A DNA stretch of 64,000 nt from Novosphingobium fluoreni (GTDB taxonomy: Bacteria; Pseudomonadota; Alphaproteobacteria; Sphingomonadales; Sphingomonadaceae), in NCBI RefSeq assembly GCF_014196615.1, contig NZ_JACIDY010000001.1:496001-560000 (forward strand), given 5' to 3'. Under the pieces are notes generated by a model, which was given only the letters and a program-made list of their open reading frames with translations, did no database searches and was not told where the DNA came from. The translations under genes and the position numbers were made by a program. Shown one piece after another: positions 26,753 to 35,828 of this stretch. Every line of letters begins with the position of its first letter. The stretch's first letter is position 1.

Positions 26753-28108
26753 CTACTTGCCTTTGCGGCTACGCTCAATCTCGGCGCGGGCCTGGAACTC
26801 GATATCCTGCGCGCGCAGCCAGTCGGGCGAGTTCTCGGGCAGGCCCATTTCAGCCGCCCGCGCGCTGGCCAGCGCTTCGGCCATGCGCCCGTTCAGCACC
26901 TGCTGCTCGGCGCTGGCGAGCCGGGCGCGCGGAATGTCGCCCTGGTTGGCGTAGATGACACCCAGCTGGTACCAGGCGAACGGGTTCTCCCGATCGCGCG
27001 CCACCGCCGCTTTCAGCACCTGCTGCGCCTCGGCGAAGTTTTTCCGGTCCTCCGTGGCGATCAGGGCGTGGCCGAACAGCGTGGCGATCAGCGGCTGATT
27101 GCCGGTCAGCTCCACCGCGCGGCGCAGCGAGGCGAGCGCTTCGGCAGGCTTGCCGGCCTCCAGCAGGATCTGGCCTTTCAGTTCCAGGAAATAGGGATCA
27201 TTGGGCGCGGTCATCAGCAGGGCATCCGCCTCTGCCGTGGCTCGATCGAGCTGCGAATCTTTGTGATAGGCATAGGCCCGGGCATAGTGGGCGGGCACCG
27301 AACTGTCGGTCAGCGGATAGGCGCGCAGCGTGTCCTTGGGCTCGGCCAGGAAGCCGTAGAGCTTGGCCTTCACGCGGGTGAAACGCTCTTCGATCCGGGG
27401 GTCGCTGGGCTTGTTCCACGCCGGATCGGCCTGATAGGTATCGGTCAGCGTGGCGATGCGATCCGCCGTCATCGGGTGCGAGCTGTAGAACTCGTCTCCT
27501 GCCGCCGGGCGGTAGCCGTGGCGGAACTCCAGGCTCTGCAGCTTCTGGAAGAATTCGATCGAGCCCTTGCCGGTGATCCCGGCCTTGGACAGATAGCTGG
27601 CGCCGGCGGCATCGGCGCTGGCCTCTTGAGAGCGGTTGTAGGCCAGGAACTTGCCCATCGCCGCCTGCTGGCCCGCCATCAGCACGCCCATCGCCGCTTC
27701 GCCCCCGCCGGCCGCCGCCGCCGCCGCGCCCAGCAGCAGCGAAAGCAGGCTGATGTTGGTCGCCGCCTTGCCGCCCACGTTCAGCACGGCGTGGCCGCCG
27801 GTGACGTGCCCCAGTTCGTGCGCGATCACGCCTTGCACCTGATTGGCCGAGTTCGCCTCGTTGATCAGGCCCGAGTTGACGTAGACCGCCTGCCCGCCCG
27901 CGACGAAGGCGTTCACATCGGGATCGTTGACCAGCACGATATCGACGTTCTTGGGATCCAGCCCGGTCGCCGCGATGATCGGGCGCGACATGTCGCGGAA
28001 CAGGGCCTCCGTCTCGGCATCGCGCAGGATCGATTGCGCCGCTGCCGGAACGGACAGCAGCAGCGACAGGAAGGCGAGGAGATAGGCGGGAAGCCGGGAG
28101 AAATGCAT
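26753..28108 (-). CDS. M48-family metalloprotease with TPR region (BepA-like)
   Basis: This periplasmic zinc protease of 451 residues resembles BepA, which degrades or assists misfolded outer-membrane assembly intermediates. The signal peptide covers MHFSRLPAYLLAFLSLLL to PAAAQS. The HELGH zinc motif is at 97-101, and the third ligand region is in QEASADAAGASYL. C-terminal helical repeats (about 270-440) match TPR units such as YFLELKGQILLEAGKPAEAL. The start at 28108 is chosen because it yields a clean signal peptide; an in-frame ATG at 28126 and a GTG at 28165 are alternatives. Confidence 0.9.
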   Translation of the reverse strand: MHFSRLPAYLLAFLSLLLSVPAAAQSILRDAETEALFRDMSRPIIAATGLDPKNVDIVLVNDPDVNAFVAGGQAVYVNSGLINEANSANQVQGVIAHELGHVTGGHAVLNVGGKAATNISLLSLLLGAAAAAAGGGEAAMGVLMAGQQAAMGKFLAYNRSQEASADAAGASYLSKAGITGKGSIEFFQKLQSLEFRHGYRPAAGDEFYSSHPMTADRIATLTDTYQADPAWNKPSDPRIEERFTRVKAKLYGFLAEPKDTLRAYPLTDSSVPAHYARAYAYHKDSQLDRATAEADALLMTAPNDPYFLELKGQILLEAGKPAEALASLRRAVELTGNQPLIATLFGHALIATEDRKNFAEAQQVLKAAVARDRENPFAWYQLGVIYANQGDIPRARLASAEQQVLNGRMAEALASARAAEMGLPENSPDWLRAQDIEFQARAEIERSRKGK

Positions 28109-28221
28109 GGGCCGGAACGCAAGCATGGCCGCCGTGAACCGGCGCTGAAGCGGGGATATCGTCACCGCCCGATCATGCCCGTCCCGAACGCAGCCGTCGA
28201 GCGTCCGATCAGGCAGGCGCT

Positions 28222-29070
28222 TCAGTGGGCGAGAAGACGCCGCGCGGCGCGGGCGATGACGCGGGGCTCTTCCGAAACTTCACCGATGATCGACATGCCA
28301 CGGTCCGAATCGCGCCGAGCGAGCAGCAGGGTGAACTCGGTGCCATCGGTGGAGATCGCCGACAGCGGAATGCTGGGTGCGCAGCGCAGCCGTTCGTAAA
28401 GCGCGCGGTGGTTTTCCGCCTGATCGCCGGTGTCTTCGCCGCCCTCATCGGTCCAGCGCCGCGTATGGGCACGTACGGCCGGATAAGCCCGAGGATCGAG
28501 GTGGGAAGCGATCTCGTCCTGCAATGCGGCGGCGCTGCTTGTCTCCAGCACTTCCTTCCAGTTGATCACGCACAGCACGCGATCGATCGTAATGTCGTCG
28601 GTCGAGAAGGGCAGGAGAATGCCGCGATAGAGGATGGTGGCGCCCTGGCCGTTGACGAATTCCGCCTCGAACCCGACCGGGGCTTCGCTGCACAGGACCT
28701 GGCCATGATGGCCGGCCAGGCGCGACAGCAGGGAATGCTCCGGTGCGTCGCTCAAGGTAGCGGGGATTTCACCGTTGCAGTCGGCTGCCAGGGCCGCGCC
28801 GCAATGGAGAACGCCGGGATCGGCCGCCTTGTCGGCAATATCAAGCAGCGCGGCGTAGGGCGCGAATTCGGGCAGGGCATCGGGCTTGAGGTCGCCCGTC
28901 GCGGGAAAGCGCCGATCCGCCAGCAGCGAGGCCCAGAAGTTGTAGGCGCGAACTTGCAGCCGCCGCTCCGCCTGGCCGATCGCGACCGGCGGCAATTCAT
29001 CCGCCGCGTCATCTTCGTCCAGCGATTCGTCGCCGTTCCGATCCGTCCACTGGCCCCGCAAGCTATCCAT
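28222..29070 (-). CDS. PAS-like sensory protein (PAS_5/MopJ-like, tentative)
   Basis: This soluble protein of 282 residues has an acidic N-terminal tail. A region (about 40-175) with RAYNFWASLLADRRFPATGD, PYAALLDIAD and FVNGQGATILYRGILLPFS resembles the alphaproteobacterial PAS_5 family, which includes the motility regulator MopJ. The C-terminal 100 residues are not recognised. No output domain such as kinase or GGDEF is seen. It stands alone, between the M48 gene and the MFS gene on the same strand. The antisense frame of similar length lacks any recognisable motif. Confidence 0.6.
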   Translation of the reverse strand: MDSLRGQWTDRNGDESLDEDDAADELPPVAIGQAERRLQVRAYNFWASLLADRRFPATGDLKPDALPEFAPYAALLDIADKAADPGVLHCGAALAADCNGEIPATLSDAPEHSLLSRLAGHHGQVLCSEAPVGFEAEFVNGQGATILYRGILLPFSTDDITIDRVLCVINWKEVLETSSAAALQDEIASHLDPRAYPAVRAHTRRWTDEGGEDTGDQAENHRALYERLRCAPSIPLSAISTDGTEFTLLLARRDSDRGMSIIGEVSEEPRVIARAARRLLAH

Positions 29071-29152
29071 GCCGTTATCCTACGTCCTGATCGGACAACG
29101 CGTTCTGCAGGGACATGGTGAACAATCGGTAAAGGTGCGCATTTGCGCGCGG

Positions 29153-30433
29153 TCAGGTTTTGACGACGCCCTCTCCGGGCTTGGGCAAAGGCGCTGTCAC
29201 CCGCAACACCAGGAACGAGACGATCAGGAAGACCGAGCCCGAGTGCAGCGTGAAGGGCAGGCCCCGCCAATCGGCCAGCGCACCCCAGGCCCACGAGCCG
29301 ATCGCCATGCCGCCGAAGGTGACGGCCTGATAGATCGACAGGCACCGGCCCAGGATCGCATCGGGAGAGCGCATCTGCACCGCCGTGTTCAGGCTAGTCA
29401 GGATCATCACCCAACCCACCCCTGCGCCAAACGCCGCGGGCAGCGCGAGCCAAACCTCATGCACCTCGGCCAGCAGCGACATCACGCAGACGAACAGCAG
29501 GGAGCCGACCGCCAGGATCCCCTCCAGGTGCAGCTTGCGGCGCAAGGGGCCTACAAAGGGCGCAGCCGCGATCGAGCCGATGCCGAACAGGCCCAGCAGC
29601 AGCCCGAATTGCGTCTCGTTACCATGCAACTGGTCGCTCACGATCGTGGGCAGCAGCGCCTGATACGCGGAAAGGCCGATGCCCAGCGCCAGGCCGCGCG
29701 TCAGGATGCGGCGCAGCGGCTGCGATCCAATGCAATAGCTCAGCCCCGCGCGCACCGCCGGAATGATCGGCCGCCGATCGATCTGGCGCGGTGCGGGCCG
29801 CCACCACAGCAGCACGCCGATAAGGCCGATATAGCTCACCGCGTTGATCAGGAACGCGAAGGGCGGCCCCCAGATCGACAGCAGCACACCGCCGACCGCC
29901 GGGCCGACGCTGCGGGCGATATTGAACGAGATCGAATTGAGCGCGATCGCCTGCGGCAATTGCGAAGGGTCCACCTGCTGGCGAACCGAGGCTTGCCATG
30001 CGGGTGAATTCAGCGCTGTGCCGATACCCACGGAGAGCGTGAACGCCAGCAGCAGCACCGGGTTGATCCACCCGGCATAGGTCATCGCTGCCAGCGCGCT
30101 GGATACTACCAGCATGCCGATCTGCGCCGCCAGCATCACTTGCCGCCGATCGTAATTGTCTGCGATCGCACCGGCAAACACGCCCAGCAGCAGGATCGGC
30201 ACGGTAGCCGAGGACTGCACCAGCGCAACCAGCTGATGCGACGTGGTCAGTTCCGTCATCATCCAGGCCGCCGCGATCGACTGCATCGTCGCGCCGACGT
30301 TGGAGAACAAGTTGGCGATCCAGATGGCCCGGAACACGGGGTAGCGGAAGGGAGAAAAGGTGCCGGTGCCAGGGCGCGGATGCCCGCTGGGTTCCAAGAC
30401 CTTGCTGGTCAGAGAGGGGTCCGCATCCGCCAC
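29153..30433 (-). CDS. MFS transporter (EntS-like, MFS_3 family)
   Basis: This exporter-type major facilitator has 426 residues and 12 predicted helices. The N-terminal FRYPVFRAIWIANLFSNVGATMQ region, the loop DNYDRRQVML after helix 2, and SVGPAVGGVLL in helix 5 place it with the MFS_3 group that includes the enterobactin exporter EntS and macrolide exporters. The substrate is unknown and no siderophore gene is near. The start appears to be GTG at 30433, with a hydrophilic 30-residue leader. It follows the DUF2141 gene by 37 bp and may be cotranscribed. Confidence 0.88.
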   Translation of the reverse strand: MADADPSLTSKVLEPSGHPRPGTGTFSPFRYPVFRAIWIANLFSNVGATMQSIAAAWMMTELTTSHQLVALVQSSATVPILLLGVFAGAIADNYDRRQVMLAAQIGMLVVSSALAAMTYAGWINPVLLLAFTLSVGIGTALNSPAWQASVRQQVDPSQLPQAIALNSISFNIARSVGPAVGGVLLSIWGPPFAFLINAVSYIGLIGVLLWWRPAPRQIDRRPIIPAVRAGLSYCIGSQPLRRILTRGLALGIGLSAYQALLPTIVSDQLHGNETQFGLLLGLFGIGSIAAAPFVGPLRRKLHLEGILAVGSLLFVCVMSLLAEVHEVWLALPAAFGAGVGWVMILTSLNTAVQMRSPDAILGRCLSIYQAVTFGGMAIGSWAWGALADWRGLPFTLHSGSVFLIVSFLVLRVTAPLPKPGEGVVKT

Positions 30434-30470
30434 CAGACCGGAGTAGGGTGCGCGTCCTCTCTCGACAAGA

Positions 30471-30956
30471 TCAGAACATGTAACGCATTTTTATCGAGAG
30501 ACGCTCACCCACGCTGCCCACCGGGAAGGCGGCGCTGGAGAATTTGGGCGGCCCCATCACCACCGGCGCGTCCTGTGAAAAGCCGAATCCTTCGCGCGGG
30601 ATCATGAGCCGTTTGTCCAGCTTGCCGTTCGAATTCTCATCGTGGATCACGGCGATCGCGTAGCGGCCGGTCAGCACGCGGCCAAAGTCCAGGGTGGGAG
30701 ACGTGGCAGGCACGATCAGGCGCCGCGCCTCAGGGTCGTTCTGGCAATTGGGAAACGTGTCCGGCCGGGCGGTGAGGCAGGCCATCAGCTGGCCGTTGTG
30801 GGAACGCAGGCCGGTGATGACGGCGCTGACATCGGGCGTGGGCAGGCTGGCCCCGGTCAGTGCCGGCAGCGCCGCCGCGACGATCAGGGTGCCGACAGTC
30901 CGCGATCGGTCGCGCACAAGTGATCCCAGAACCGGAAGTATAGGCCGTAGTTGCAT
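30471..30956 (-). CDS. DUF2141 domain protein, exported
   Basis: This small beta-sandwich protein of the DUF2141 family has 161 residues from the ATG at 30956. Signatures are ITGLRSHNGQLMACLT, YAIAVIHDENSNGKLDKR with its Asp/Asn-rich loop, IPREGFGFS and PPKFSSAAF. It has an N-terminal hydrophobic stretch (TLIVAAALPALTGAS) that acts as a signal. The ATG makes it overlap the sterol desaturase gene by 73 bp; the GTG at 30917 would shorten the overlap and bring the signal peptide close to the start, so the true start is uncertain. Function is unknown. Confidence 0.8.
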   Translation of the reverse strand: MQLRPILPVLGSLVRDRSRTVGTLIVAAALPALTGASLPTPDVSAVITGLRSHNGQLMACLTARPDTFPNCQNDPEARRLIVPATSPTLDFGRVLTGRYAIAVIHDENSNGKLDKRLMIPREGFGFSQDAPVVMGPPKFSSAAFPVGSVGERLSIKMRYMF

Positions 30957-31618
30957 TTATACTGCTCGTGATGGCGCTGATGATGGCTGGCGGTTATCAG
31001 CCAGGCTCCCAACGGTGAATGAACAAGCCAACGCGGGAACATTTCCCACCCCATGTGGTTGGTTATGCCCATTATCGTCATGACGAGCAAGACCGCGCCC
31101 AGCACGGCGACGTGGATCGGCACCAGGAAGACCAGCGCCGGCACCACGATCGCGCCGGTCAGCGCCTCCAGCGGATGAAAGCTCATCGCCGCCCAGGCCG
31201 TTGGCGGGCGACTGGCGTGATGCACCGCATGGGCCGCCGCGAATACCTTGGGCCGGTGCATCCAGCGATGCGTCCAGTAGAACCACGTGTCGTGCAGGAA
31301 CAGATAGACCAGCAGGGAGGCGGGCAGCCACCATAGCGGATAGGCGTCGACGTCGGTGTAGATTCGCGTCCAGCCACGCTGTTGCCAGCCCCAGGCAACG
31401 ATGCCCGCCGGGATGCCGTAGATTGCGGCCGATAGCAGCGACCAACGCAATTCCCGCCCGATCTGCGGCCCCATGCCATGGTAAAGGCCGGGACGCACGC
31501 GAGAGGTGATCCAGGCGAACAGCCCGCTGGTGATCACGTAGCGTCCCCCCACGATCACCGTCATGGCGATCGCGGAGAGTGCCGCTGCGAGGATCGCGGA
31601 GATGAGGCTATCCGACAT
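30884..31618 (-). CDS. Sterol desaturase / fatty acid hydroxylase superfamily protein
   Basis: This integral membrane di-iron enzyme of 244 residues hydroxylates or desaturates lipids. The three histidine clusters are complete: HDTWFYWTHR from residue 109, HAVHH at 130-134 and HHQRHH near 215. Four to five hydrophobic helices are visible. In sphingomonads related proteins act on carotenoids or on lipid chains, but no carotenoid genes are adjacent, so the substrate is open. The C-terminal coding end overlaps the DUF2141 gene. Confidence 0.88.
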   Translation of the reverse strand: MSDSLISAILAAALSAIAMTVIVGGRYVITSGLFAWITSRVRPGLYHGMGPQIGRELRWSLLSAAIYGIPAGIVAWGWQQRGWTRIYTDVDAYPLWWLPASLLVYLFLHDTWFYWTHRWMHRPKVFAAAHAVHHASRPPTAWAAMSFHPLEALTGAIVVPALVFLVPIHVAVLGAVLLVMTIMGITNHMGWEMFPRWLVHSPLGAWLITASHHQRHHEQYKCNYGLYFRFWDHLCATDRGLSAP

Positions 31619-31696
31619 GGCCGGCCTTATGCCTGCGCGTGGCTTGTGGAGCCAGGGCGATTTGGCCCCGGCTGCCGCGTTGGACCGTCACGAACC

Positions 31697-33166
31697 TCAG
31701 CTGGCGCGACGAACGCCGTTCTTGTGCGCGCCAACGGTCTTGGGACCGCGAGGGCGGAAGCTGCGCTTCTGGCCGTCACCCTGCGGACGATCGCCCTGGG
31801 GACGATCACCACCTGCGGTGCGAGGCCGATCGTCGCGGCCACCGGCGGGACGCTCACCTTGCGGACGATCACGGCGCGGCGCACCCTGGCGATCGCCGGA
31901 GCGACCACCACCCGAGCGACCACCCTGGCCACCACGAGCATGGGGATTGCGCTGCTCGGACTCCGTCGTCTTGCGCGAAGGCGCGGGCAGACGCGCGGCC
32001 TGGCGCTGGAAGTCCTCAGGCAGCGGCAGCGGCATCAGCTTGACGCGGGTCAGCTTCTCGATGTCGCGCAGGTAGGGCTTCTCGTCCGGCGCGACGTAGC
32101 TGATGGCGATGCCATCCGCGCCGTTGCGCGCGGTGCGGCCGATGCGGTGGACATACTGCTCGGCCACGTTGGGCAGCTCGAAGTTGTAGACGTGGCTGAC
32201 GCCCGACACATCGATACCGCGCGCGGCGATGTCGGTTGCGACCAGCACCCGCACGGTGCCCTGACGGAAGCCGCCGAGCGCCGCCGTGCGCTGCGCCTGG
32301 CTCTTGTTGCCGTGGATCGCGGCCGCTGGAATGCCCGCGGTCATCAGGTGGCGCACGATGCGGTCGGCACCGTGCTTGGTGCGGCTGAACACCAGCGCAC
32401 GGTCGATCTTGCTCTGGCCGTCCTCGTCCTTCGCCAGGCCATCGCGCAGGTTGATGGTCAGCAGCGCCTGCTTTTCCGCCTGGTTGATGTGGATGCCGAA
32501 CTGCTCGACGCGCTCCGCCGTGGTCGACTGCGGGGCGACTTCCACCTTCACCGGGTTGTTGATGAACTGGCGGCCGAGGTCAGCGATCGCCTGTGGCATG
32601 GTGGCAGAGAAGAACAGGCTCTGGCGGTCCTTGGGCAGCATCGCCGCCACGCGCTTCAGGGCGTGGATGAAGCCCAGGTCCATCATCTGGTCGGCTTCGT
32701 CGAGCACGAAGATCTCGACATGACGCAGCGTAAGCGCGCGCTGGTCGATCAGGTCGAGCAGGCGACCGGGCGTGGCGACGAGGACATCGGTGCCCCGCTC
32801 CAGCGCGCGGGCCTGCTTGCCCACGGGAACGCCGCCGAACACGCATTGCACGTTGAGCGCCAGATACTTGGCATAGCCGCGCATGTTCTCGGCGATCTGC
32901 GCCGCCAGCTCACGCGTGGGGCTGAGGATCAGCATGCGGCAGCCGGCGTTCTGGCGCGGCTTGGCATCTGCCGCTAGGCGGTGGAGCGACGGCAGCGAGA
33001 ACGCGGCGGTCTTGCCGGTGCCGGTCTGGGCGATGCCCAGCAGGTCGCGGCCTTCCATCAGGGCCGGGATCGCCTGGCGCTGAATCGGCGTCGGGTCCGC
33101 ATAGCCCTTGGTTTCGAGCGCACGGAGAATAGGCTCGGCCAGGCCGAGGTCGGAAAAATAGGACAT
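31697..33166 (-). CDS. rhlE: DEAD-box RNA helicase (RhlE-like)
   Basis: This RNA helicase of 489 residues unwinds structured RNA, for example in ribosome assembly or RNA decay. Motifs in order are the Q-motif (FSDLGL to PTPIQ), Walker A AQTGTGKT at 46-53, PTRELA, TPGR, DEAD at 156-159, SAT, and in the second domain ARGIDV and HRIGRTARNG. The 90-residue C-terminal tail is rich in Arg, Gly and Asp with repeated DRPQGDRPQGD-like units, which probably bind RNA. The antisense frame of 499 codons is a shadow created by this composition. Confidence 0.93.
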   Translation of the reverse strand: MSYFSDLGLAEPILRALETKGYADPTPIQRQAIPALMEGRDLLGIAQTGTGKTAAFSLPSLHRLAADAKPRQNAGCRMLILSPTRELAAQIAENMRGYAKYLALNVQCVFGGVPVGKQARALERGTDVLVATPGRLLDLIDQRALTLRHVEIFVLDEADQMMDLGFIHALKRVAAMLPKDRQSLFFSATMPQAIADLGRQFINNPVKVEVAPQSTTAERVEQFGIHINQAEKQALLTINLRDGLAKDEDGQSKIDRALVFSRTKHGADRIVRHLMTAGIPAAAIHGNKSQAQRTAALGGFRQGTVRVLVATDIAARGIDVSGVSHVYNFELPNVAEQYVHRIGRTARNGADGIAISYVAPDEKPYLRDIEKLTRVKLMPLPLPEDFQRQAARLPAPSRKTTESEQRNPHARGGQGGRSGGGRSGDRQGAPRRDRPQGERPAGGRDDRPRTAGGDRPQGDRPQGDGQKRSFRPRGPKTVGAHKNGVRRAS

Positions 33167-33501
33167 GAAATACTTTCGCGATATCGCAAGGCACGCACAG
33201 GAATGGCGCGCATCGCAAGGGTTCGTTGATGCGACCCTGCGTGAAAAGGAAGCTGGCTAAGGCAACCGCTCATCCGAAGCGGATCGTCGGCCTGTTTGCG
33301 CCGGGATCTCACGCTGCTCGCGGATTGCGGGCCGGCCATGAAAGGCCTGCGCGCCGATTGCTCGCCGGGCACATAGGGGATGTTGCCCAACAAGGCAAGA
33401 AAATTACCAATGGAGCACATCGTCCCCCAACGCCGCCCAACCAGAGCTTGACGCGCCCCGCCCCTGCATGGCAATCGCCACCCACGTCGTGCCAAGCGCG
33501 C
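33167..33501. other. Intergenic spacer between rhlE and tRNA-Gly
   Basis: This stretch of 335 bp holds the divergent leaders of rhlE and the tRNA. A weak pairing between GCGCATCGCAAGGG and CCCTGCG/GATGCG-type segments near 33210-33240 could fold in the rhlE leader. No gene, tRNA or clear promoter box is seen. An open frame here has no recognisable features and poor composition. Confidence 0.5.
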
Positions 33502-33575
<74 letters not shown>

Positions 33576-33744
33576 CCGCCATGTCTCAGGGGATCCGAAA
33601 ACGGCTCATAAACGGCTGTTTTCTGCGGGTTTCAGCTGGTATACTGTCCGGGCAGTTCCGGACATGTTCCACGCGATCTCAGTACGTATATGGAACATTC
33701 GATGGACCTGCGGTGCTCTTCAAGCTGCAAAAGGTCCATCAATT

Positions 33745-35130
33745 ATGGCACGACCTGGAGGTAAATCGGGGCTCACCGCCGTATCTGTCGCTCGCGCCAA
33801 GCCGAAGGAGAGGCCCTACAAACTCTCCGATAGGGATGGCCTGTATCTTTTGGTGAAGCCGAGTGGAGCGCGCTACTGGCGGATGAACTATCGCTTTCAT
33901 CAGCAGCAGCGAACGATCACGTTTGGACGCTACCCCGAACTGCTGCTCGCAGATGCACGACAGAGATTGCTCGACGCACGGCGTTTACTCGCTGACGGCA
34001 TCGACCCTGTTGATCAGGCCAAGCTGAACAAAATTGCTGATGCCGTTGCCGCGTCGAACAGCTTCAAAGATGTGTCCGATGACTGGCTCGAGAAGGTCAG
34101 ACTGGAAGAGCGTACACCGGCTTCCATCCAGAAGTACAAGTGGCAGTTGGGGCTCGTCATGCCATCGCTCGGTAGGCGGCCGATCTCTCAGATCACGCCA
34201 TACGAGTTACTGATCGCTCTCAAAAAAATCGAACAGACCAAGAAATTCTACACGGCCACCAGCGTGCGGGCGACATGCAGCCAGGTCTTCCGCTTTGCGA
34301 TCGCTACCGCCCGCGCCGAACGAGATATCTGTGCCGATCTGCGCGGAGCTCTCGTGACGCCCAAAGTCAAGCATCGCGCCGCCATTACGACGCCTGCCGA
34401 AGTTGGTGCCTTGCTGCGCTGCATCGACGAGTACGAGGGCGGTGAGCTGACGAAGATCGCCCTACGTTTTCTGCCGCACGTCTTCGTGCGACCCGGCGAG
34501 TTGCGCCACGCCGAGTGGAAGGAGTTCGATCTGGCCCGAGCTGTCTGGACCATTCCCGAGCACAAGATGAAGATGCGCCGTCCTCATGCCATTCCACTGT
34601 CGCGACAGGCCATAGCGCTTATCAGGCAGATCGAGCACGACGCGGACTACAGCCCTTATCTGTTCCCGTCGCTTCGGGCTCGCAAGCGCCCAATGTCCGA
34701 CAACACGATCAACGCGTCCCTACGCCGCATGGGCTACGGCAAGGAGGACATGACAGCTCATGGCTTTCGCGCGATGGCGGCCACGCTTCTGAACGAGATG
34801 GGATTGTGGAATGCGGATGCGATCGAGCGTCAGCTAGCCCATGTGGAGGCAAATGCGGTGCGCAGGGCCTATACGCGCGGCCAGTACTGGGAGGAGCGGG
34901 TGCGTATGATGCAGCACTGGTCTGACTACCTCGACCAGCTTCGCGAAGGTGCCAAAGTGCTCCGACCGGAGTTCAAGCAAACGCAACTGGGTCGAAGCAC
35001 GGCGTCATCGGTCGTTAGCGGCGCTTCGACAGCATGGAATGGAGATGACGCGAGCCTTCGTGTGGACTGGCGCGAGAGCGGAAATACGCGGCATGAGCCA
35101 TTTCGCTGCAGCGTCGCGAACGACCGCTAG
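33745..35130 (+). CDS. P4-type tyrosine integrase
   Basis: This site-specific recombinase inserts and excises the element at tRNA-Gly. The 461-residue protein starts MARPGGKSG at 33745. It has an N-terminal arm-type DNA-binding DUF4102 domain (about 20-100, DGLYLLVKPSGARYWRMNYR), a core-binding domain (about 105-205) and a catalytic domain with Arg249 in VRPGE, HGFR with His339 and Arg342, His366 in LAHVE and nucleophile Tyr376 in RRAYTRGQY. All catalytic residues are present. The C-terminus after about residue 410 is longer than usual and looks unstructured. Confidence 0.94.
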   Translation: MARPGGKSGLTAVSVARAKPKERPYKLSDRDGLYLLVKPSGARYWRMNYRFHQQQRTITFGRYPELLLADARQRLLDARRLLADGIDPVDQAKLNKIADAVAASNSFKDVSDDWLEKVRLEERTPASIQKYKWQLGLVMPSLGRRPISQITPYELLIALKKIEQTKKFYTATSVRATCSQVFRFAIATARAERDICADLRGALVTPKVKHRAAITTPAEVGALLRCIDEYEGGELTKIALRFLPHVFVRPGELRHAEWKEFDLARAVWTIPEHKMKMRRPHAIPLSRQAIALIRQIEHDADYSPYLFPSLRARKRPMSDNTINASLRRMGYGKEDMTAHGFRAMAATLLNEMGLWNADAIERQLAHVEANAVRRAYTRGQYWEERVRMMQHWSDYLDQLREGAKVLRPEFKQTQLGRSTASSVVSGASTAWNGDDASLRVDWRESGNTRHEPFRCSVANDR

Positions 35131-35197
35131 CACCAGCTGTACCGCCGCTGACGAGCTTAGCAAGGACAGCGCGATGCAGTCGAGATGCGAATTACGG

Positions 35198-35818
35198 CTA
35201 CCTCTTTTTCGTTAAAGCGCGCTCCCGCTCATGATCGACAATCTGGTTCCATCGCTCCGGATTGGCCTTGGCCATCATGTTGGCACCTGCAGCCCACATG
35301 TCGGAGCCAAGCATCCGTGCGGCAATCCGCTCAGGCACGTTCCAGCTGACCGGGAGCGATCGCGCGACAGCGCCTGGCAACATTGACCAAAGCACCATGC
35401 CGGCAAACGCGAAGGCGATCCGATTGTGCCGAAGCTCGCGGTCCTGCTCGCTTGCGGCTCGGCCGCGTGCAATCAGCGCATCGATCCGCTTGCCCGCAGC
35501 TTCCATGGCGCCTTGAGCTTGATTCAGCATCTGCTGATCCCTGGCACGGCTGCCGATCGCCGCGTCGGCGATCGCGCGCTCGAGGGCTTCAGGCTTCAGC
35601 TTGATCAAAGGTCGCTCTGAAATGCTGCGAGCCCAGACACCGACATCCTCCAGCCGTTTGCTGATCGCTTCGAGGCTCGGCCCGTAGTCCGGCTGCGCCG
35701 TGCGCTCGTCGGTAAGCCGCTCGACAGCACGGCGCAGCAGACTGATCTCGGCGCGCAGCTCGCCAAAGGCGTGTGCGGCAAGGCTGGTGTCGGCGGGTCG
35801 GACGTTTTCGTGTTCCAT
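35198..35818 (-). CDS. DUF6118-like protein linked to TraA
   Basis: This 206-residue protein begins MEHENVRPAD. The N-terminal half is a helical region (AFGELRAEISLLRRAVERL, PDYGPSLEAI) and the C-terminal half has a hydrophobic hairpin (IAFAFAGMVLWSMLPGAVARSLP) and a conserved-looking WNVPERIAARMLG segment. This organisation matches what I recall of DUF6118, which accompanies Ti-type TraA relaxases in alphaproteobacterial conjugative elements; its role is unknown. It starts 10 bp after the traA stop and so forms an operon with it. Confidence 0.65.
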   Translation of the reverse strand: MEHENVRPADTSLAAHAFGELRAEISLLRRAVERLTDERTAQPDYGPSLEAISKRLEDVGVWARSISERPLIKLKPEALERAIADAAIGSRARDQQMLNQAQGAMEAAGKRIDALIARGRAASEQDRELRHNRIAFAFAGMVLWSMLPGAVARSLPVSWNVPERIAARMLGSDMWAAGANMMAKANPERWNQIVDHERERALTKKR

Positions 35819-35828
35819 CTGGCAACTT

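Noticed and set aside
28225..29121. 298-codon plus-strand open frame opposite the PAS-like gene
   Set aside because: No motifs, odd composition, while the minus strand has a structured PAS-like sequence and neighbours on the same strand.
31478..32977. 499-codon plus-strand open frame
   Set aside because: Antisense to rhlE; repetitive low-complexity Arg/Leu sequence.
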